DNA from: Faecalimonas sp.
GTDB taxonomy: Bacteria; Bacillota_A; Clostridia; Lachnospirales; Lachnospiraceae
Direction: 5' to 3'
Assembly (NCBI GenBank): GCA_026169575.1
Contig: JAPFCT010000275.1
Coordinates: 1-9,670, forward strand
DNA: 9,670 bases
The notes beneath the pieces were generated by a model. That model saw nothing but the letters and a program-made list of their open reading frames with translations, did not search any database and was not told the origin of the DNA. This document shows, piece after piece, positions 6,213-9,670 of the stretch. Made by a program: the position numbers and the translations under genes. Each line of letters begins with the position of its first letter. The first letter of the stretch is position 1.

Positions 6213-7457
6213 TTATTTCTTCTTTTCTATTGTAATATTTATTTTTTCTCCCTTATACTGACAGTCTCCGTACCCCTCTACAACCGGAATAACCTGATAT
6301 TTCCCAGGCTGCTTAAAATCTTTCAGATCAACATAAACATTAATCTTATCTACATCCAGCTTTGCCAGATTTTCTTCCGTACCTGTGAATACCAGTTCAA
6401 TCTGTTCTGAATCAATACTAACCTTCAGCCCCTCCTCCAGTTCTCTTGGAATCACAGAAGACACCGGCACATGAATCCGCCTTGTCCCACCTTCACTGAC
6501 AGAAATAGTTACCGCAATATTCCTCTGGCTTTCATCCACCAGTTTTGTATTTTCCGGCAGATACGGTGTCAGATCAATTCCCACTTCTGTTCTCTCATTG
6601 ATCTCATCTACTTCCAGAGCCTCCGATGGAACCGTAATTTTGTCTATCTCTTTCAGCACATCCGGTCTTCCTGCAATCTGTATCTCCGCCGGCTCTACAA
6701 TGGCCTCTTCCACAAAATAATTTTCGGCAATTTTATCCTGATACAGAACGTCCAGCTTAATATTTTTTGTATCCAGCATTTCCACATTGACCGACACTCC
6801 TTTGTCCCCAAGATTTGTCTCAAACTGAAACTGGTCAATCACTCCTCCTCCTGCGTCATACAGAATCAGTTCTGCCGGCACCGTTCCGTCATTTGACATC
6901 CCTGATACATCCGCTTTTGCCACAACTTTACTAATCTGATTAATCGCGCTGACTCCTCCCTGAATTGTAATGTATGCCGGATCCGGTGTGACTGGTCCAA
7001 GAACGTACCCATCTCTTACCGTTCCCCTTGTCTCTGCTACAATCGGAAATCTTTTTGACAGATAATTTTCAACCTCCACTTCCAGGTTTCTTGGATCTGT
7101 ATACGCTTCTTCATAATCACCCTCATAACCGTTGATATTTACTTCCACAGGAATCAGTGCCCTGCTCTCTAAATTCTGCATATCTGCATATGCGGTGATT
7201 TTTTCCGGATGCTCTTTTAAATTGGTCAGAATAGATTTTTTTGCCTTGACAGTTACTGCCACACTCTGATCTCCTGATACGGAATAGGTTTTTCCTTTTG
7301 ATGTGATAATATCATCATTGCGTATCCGGACCGATACTCCCTTAAATGTTTCTGAGTCCACCGGATCTTCTACATTCATAACAACGAACCACAGAATAGC
7401 TGAAAAAAGTAAAGCAATTACTTTTAGCCCGATATTATTTATCAGTCTTTCCCTCAT
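6213..7457 (-). CDS. cdaR: CdaR, YbbR-domain regulator of the diadenylate cyclase
   Basis: This 414-aa protein has a short basic N-terminus (MRERL), one membrane helix (about residues 11-28) ending in MNVEDP, and an extracytoplasmic part made of YbbR repeats. I count four, at about 35-130, 137-230, 233-320 and 326-411, each a beta-rich unit with a PxxIxI-type strand such as PAYITIQG or PAEIQIAG. In Firmicutes, CdaR contacts CdaA in the membrane and modulates c-di-AMP synthesis. The ATG at 7457 is preferred: AAGGAAG (7466-7472) lies 8 nt upstream, and the protein then begins as CdaR usually does. The next start, 7517, would add 20 charged residues and overlap cdaA by 83 bp instead of 23 bp. 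The gene overlaps the end of cdaA and precedes the HPr-like gene by 12 bp. Confidence 0.92.
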   Translation of the reverse strand: MRERLINNIGLKVIALLFSAILWFVVMNVEDPVDSETFKGVSVRIRNDDIITSKGKTYSVSGDQSVAVTVKAKKSILTNLKEHPEKITAYADMQNLESRALIPVEVNINGYEGDYEEAYTDPRNLEVEVENYLSKRFPIVAETRGTVRDGYVLGPVTPDPAYITIQGGVSAINQISKVVAKADVSGMSNDGTVPAELILYDAGGGVIDQFQFETNLGDKGVSVNVEMLDTKNIKLDVLYQDKIAENYFVEEAIVEPAEIQIAGRPDVLKEIDKITVPSEALEVDEINERTEVGIDLTPYLPENTKLVDESQRNIAVTISVSEGGTRRIHVPVSSVIPRELEEGLKVSIDSEQIELVFTGTEENLAKLDVDKINVYVDLKDFKQPGKYQVIPVVEGYGDCQYKGEKINITIEKKK

Positions 7458-8316
7458 CTTTCCGACTTCCTTTCCATAATCTGAATCTCTTTCTTTCCAC
7501 TGTTCGATCCTGGACATCGATCAGGCGCTCCGTCAGTCTTTCAGGTTGTACATTTCGCTCCAGTCTTCCACCCATTGCAACTGATACAGCCCCCGTCTCC
7601 TCTGATACAGCAATAATCAGGGCATCACTCACTTCACTCATTCCCACTGCCGCCCTGTGCCTTGTTCCCAGTTCTTTGCTCAGACTCATATTATCTGAAA
7701 GCGGCAGATAACAGGTTGCTGACACAATCCGGTCTCCTCTTATAATGATTGCCCCATCATGCAGCGGAGTGTTGTGCTCAAAAATATTAATCAGTACCTG
7801 ACTGGATACGAGACAATCCAGGCGAATCCCCGTACTCTCGTATTCCGTAAGCTTAATTGCTCTTTCCACAACAATCAGCGCACCCGTTTTTACCTTTCCC
7901 ATTTCAAAACATGCCCGGACTATCCCATCAATCGTCTCCGTACTAAACCGCACATTTTCTCTTTTTTTATCGATCGGAACTACTGAGGACAATATATTTC
8001 TTTCCCCCAGCTTTTCCAGCGCCCTTCTGAGTTCCGGCTGAAATACAACGACCGCCGCCATTGCAAGCACGTCAATTGCATGTCCCGCAAGAAATAAAAC
8101 AGTATTCATTTCAAGAATCGCGGCAATAAAAATGAAAACACAGAGTACCAGCATTCCTTTCAGCAGCATCCATGCTTTCGTATTTTTAATCCATACCATT
8201 ATTTCATATACAAGTATGGCAATAATTATAATTTCAATAATATCTACTGCCTTAATCTCAGGCATATACCATGCTGAAATATATTTTTCAAAAATCCTTT
8301 CTATCTGTTCTTTCAT
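7435..8316 (-). CDS. cdaA: Diadenylate cyclase CdaA (DAC domain)
   Basis: This 293-aa membrane enzyme makes c-di-AMP from two ATP and is the main housekeeping cyclase of most Firmicutes. Three hydrophobic helices cover about residues 23-42, 47-68 and 76-93, followed by the cytoplasmic DAC domain. The catalytic DGA motif is at 187-189 (HNTPLHDGAI) and the RHR motif at 219-221 (GTRHRAA). Both are intact, so the enzyme should be active. A consensus ribosome site GGAGGTGA (8321-8328) precedes the ATG at 8316. Length and order match B. subtilis CdaA, with cdaR immediately downstream and overlapping by 23 bp. A basic C-terminal tail (about 274-293) follows the domain. c-di-AMP typically controls potassium and osmolyte transport and wall integrity, which fits the envelope genes further down. 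Confidence 0.96.
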   Translation of the reverse strand: MKEQIERIFEKYISAWYMPEIKAVDIIEIIIIAILVYEIMVWIKNTKAWMLLKGMLVLCVFIFIAAILEMNTVLFLAGHAIDVLAMAAVVVFQPELRRALEKLGERNILSSVVPIDKKRENVRFSTETIDGIVRACFEMGKVKTGALIVVERAIKLTEYESTGIRLDCLVSSQVLINIFEHNTPLHDGAIIIRGDRIVSATCYLPLSDNMSLSKELGTRHRAAVGMSEVSDALIIAVSEETGAVSVAMGGRLERNVQPERLTERLIDVQDRTVERKRFRLWKGSRKDEGKTDK

Positions 8317-8320
8317 TTTT

Positions 8321-8328
8321 TCACCTCC
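8321..8328 (-). promoter_or_regulatory. Consensus ribosome binding site of cdaA
   Basis: GGAGGTGA on the minus strand is a full match to the anti-Shine-Dalgarno sequence and lies 4 nt before the ATG at 8316. It is the strongest ribosome site in the cluster. It lies in the 29-bp gap after the upstream membrane protein gene, where I see no promoter or terminator. Confidence 0.85.
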
Positions 8329-8345
8329 CAGGCTGAATTTCTATA

Positions 8346-9395
8346 CTATTTTTCTAATTCATGCTCTATCATTTTCTGCAGGTTCACTTCTTCTATATTG
8401 CCCTGACTGTCTGCTGTTCGTTCTTCCTCTTCTTGGATTTCTTCTTTTGAAATCGTTGTTGTCTCCTGTCTCTCGTTAATCTTTTTTATTGTTTTCTCCA
8501 TTGCCGGCACTGAAATCTTCGGAACCGCCTTGATGTAATAATAATATTCGTCATCCTCGAACTGGATCCGCTCTGTCCGCGAATAGTCCACGGTAAACAC
8601 AAAAAACTCCAGTACGACAGCTACCAGAGCAGCCACCACGTTGCCCCCGATCATAGAACCATAAGGAATATGTACATCAAAGACAAGTTCACCGCTCACA
8701 ACGAGTACGATATTGGAAATGATCCCGACAGCGATCGCCACTTTCCATGCATAGTCAAACGAACTTCTGCGGATCGCATATACGATCAGCAGACTCACAG
8801 AAAATGCCAGCACAAAGATCAACATCTCTTTATTTGTGAATACCTGCTTTGTAAATTCCGTCACTGCCTGCAGCATTCCCTCGGCTCCTGCTCCGCCTTT
8901 GAATGCGGTTGCAGAACCTGACACAAGGTGTAACATAAAATAAACGATCGTTCCACATGCCACCGGCACAAGATAGACCGGTGTCCCGATCAGACCGTAG
9001 ATAACCGGGATCACATATGGGATCTTAAACAGAAATGCCAGCGGTGTCATTAAGAGGATCATCGCTGTCCCCGGCGCAAACCGGAAATAGAAGATAAACA
9101 TCATTAAAAATATCGCCGCAGTCACGGCAAATACTGCCAGTGAAAGCGAAAACATATGCAGTAATACCAGAACGGCTGCCGCCACGGCCATGCAAACCGG
9201 AGGCAAAAATGTAAATAAGACCGCCAGTCCTGCCGTCACATAGTCAGCTGCCGCCAGTTCCATATACCCGATCCTGGAATTGATCATCCCAAATACAAGA
9301 ATTCCGAGGATCAGCTGAAGTACTTTATCGATATACTTTGCATACCGCGCATATAATTTCTGCATCTCTTCTTTCCACACGTATAAACTATTCAT
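8346..9395 (-). CDS. Polytopic membrane protein of unknown function, upstream of cdaA
   Basis: I do not recognise this 349-aa protein. Hydrophobic segments suggest about eight or nine helices between residues 24 and 269, including 24-40, 53-80, 83-104, 110-156 (probably two), 190-207, 217-235 and 250-269. A cytoplasmic-type tail of about 80 residues follows. The tail has a tyrosine block (EDDEYYYYIKA, 280-290), a VPKISVPAME segment (291-300), and a lysine- and glutamate-rich, coiled-coil-like end (about 300-349). The ATG at 9395 directly follows the stop codon of the upstream gene with no gap. AAGGAG (9405-9410) lies 9 nt upstream of the start. The gene ends 29 bp before cdaA, so the two are likely co-transcribed. 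It could be a transporter or a scaffold; neither has a diagnostic motif. Confidence 0.78.
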   Translation of the reverse strand: MNSLYVWKEEMQKLYARYAKYIDKVLQLILGILVFGMINSRIGYMELAAADYVTAGLAVLFTFLPPVCMAVAAAVLVLLHMFSLSLAVFAVTAAIFLMMFIFYFRFAPGTAMILLMTPLAFLFKIPYVIPVIYGLIGTPVYLVPVACGTIVYFMLHLVSGSATAFKGGAGAEGMLQAVTEFTKQVFTNKEMLIFVLAFSVSLLIVYAIRRSSFDYAWKVAIAVGIISNIVLVVSGELVFDVHIPYGSMIGGNVVAALVAVVLEFFVFTVDYSRTERIQFEDDEYYYYIKAVPKISVPAMEKTIKKINERQETTTISKEEIQEEEERTADSQGNIEEVNLQKMIEHELEK

Positions 9396-9670
9396 CTACA
9401 TATTCTCCTTTTTATACATCTTACTCAGGCGCGATAAATTTCTGTAATATCTCTTTACTCTTAATTTTGCCTCATTATGTTTTCTCTTATAGTAGCTTCC
9501 TGCTATCATCCCATAAATGATCAGCACAGCAATATATCCGATAACGACCAGCACTCCAAGCAGAAAGAATCTTGCAAGCGTCAGTCCCTCAAAGATCTTC
9601 TCCAGATTCACAAGGAAAAACAATCCGACTGCCAGTCCGTATCCGATCGTCGTCCAGATCACTGTGAGGA
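9396..9670 (-). CDS. Small two-helix membrane protein of unknown function (5' end off right edge)
   Basis: At least 88 residues are visible. Two hydrophobic helices (about residues 4-18 and 30-54 from the GTG at 9662) are followed by a very basic tail (YYKRKHNEAKLRVKRYYRN and beyond) that should face the cytoplasm. The frame stays open to the window edge, and the GTG has no ribosome binding site before it, so the true start probably lies outside. The TAG stop abuts the ATG of the 349-aa membrane protein gene exactly (0 bp), which implies translational coupling and perhaps a complex of the two. I recognise no family. The pair may be a conserved companion of cdaA in this lineage, which I infer from position only. 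Confidence 0.65.
   Translation of the reverse strand, partial: LTVIWTTIGYGLAVGLFFLVNLEKIFEGLTLARFFLLGVLVVIGYIAVLIIYGMIAGSYYKRKHNEAKLRVKRYYRNLSRLSKMYKKENM

Noticed and set aside
6471..6896. A 141-codon plus-strand open frame.
   Set aside because: It is antisense to the YbbR repeats of cdaR and has no recognisable motif.
7458..7517. Longer CdaR start at 7517, adding 20 residues.
   Set aside because: The added residues are charged and unlike CdaR N-termini, the overlap with cdaA would grow to 83 bp, and AAGGAAG is better placed for the ATG at 7457.
8317..8345. Possible c-di-AMP riboswitch or promoter upstream of cdaA.
   Set aside because: The gap is only 29 bp and is filled mostly by the ribosome site. 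There is no space for a riboswitch and no -10/-35 pair. No long leader exists elsewhere in the cluster.

Overview
The window reads as a chromosomal segment of a low-to-moderate-GC Firmicute, most likely a gut-type Clostridium relative of the family Lachnospiraceae. The pointers are a cdaA-cdaR pair, an SLH-anchored Amidase_3 protein, consensus Gram-positive ribosome binding sites (AAGGAG, GGAGGTGA) and sigma-A promoter signals. I cannot resolve genus or species. All convincing genes lie on the minus strand, so transcription runs from high to low coordinates. I see no tRNA, rRNA, CRISPR array, insertion sequence or prophage gene.

In order of transcription, the right-hand block (9670 down to 5937) is a tight cluster. 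It holds a small two-helix membrane protein cut by the window edge, a polytopic membrane protein of unknown function (349 aa), the diadenylate cyclase CdaA that makes c-di-AMP, its membrane regulator CdaR (YbbR repeats), and an 87-aa HPr-like protein. Gaps are 0 bp, 29 bp, a 23-bp overlap and 12 bp, so this looks like one operon. The usual third gene of the Firmicutes cda operon, glmM, is not here. An HPr-like gene with an altered active-site motif occupies its place. A perfect 13-bp hairpin with a short T run follows it.

The middle block (5878 down to 1580) holds three envelope genes: a sugar-nucleotide type nucleotidyltransferase, an LtaS/OpgB-type membrane phosphoglycerol transferase (sulfatase fold), and a secreted N-acetylmuramoyl-L-alanine amidase with three SLH domains. 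They are separated by 33 bp and 3 bp. The ribosome binding site of the first gene begins about 10 bp after the hairpin, so these genes probably depend on readthrough from the cda block. A hairpin terminator follows the amidase.

The left block (1257 to 1) is a Wzx/MVF-type polysaccharide flippase running off the left edge. It has its own promoter (TTGTGA, 17-bp spacer, extended -10 TGTTATAAT).

The shared theme is the cell envelope: c-di-AMP signalling (turgor and wall homeostasis), precursor activation, phosphoglycerol transfer to a surface polymer or glycolipid, peptidoglycan cleavage and polysaccharide export. The most interesting unknowns are the HPr-like gene at the glmM position, the two unnamed membrane proteins upstream of cdaA, and the hairpin that divides the cluster.
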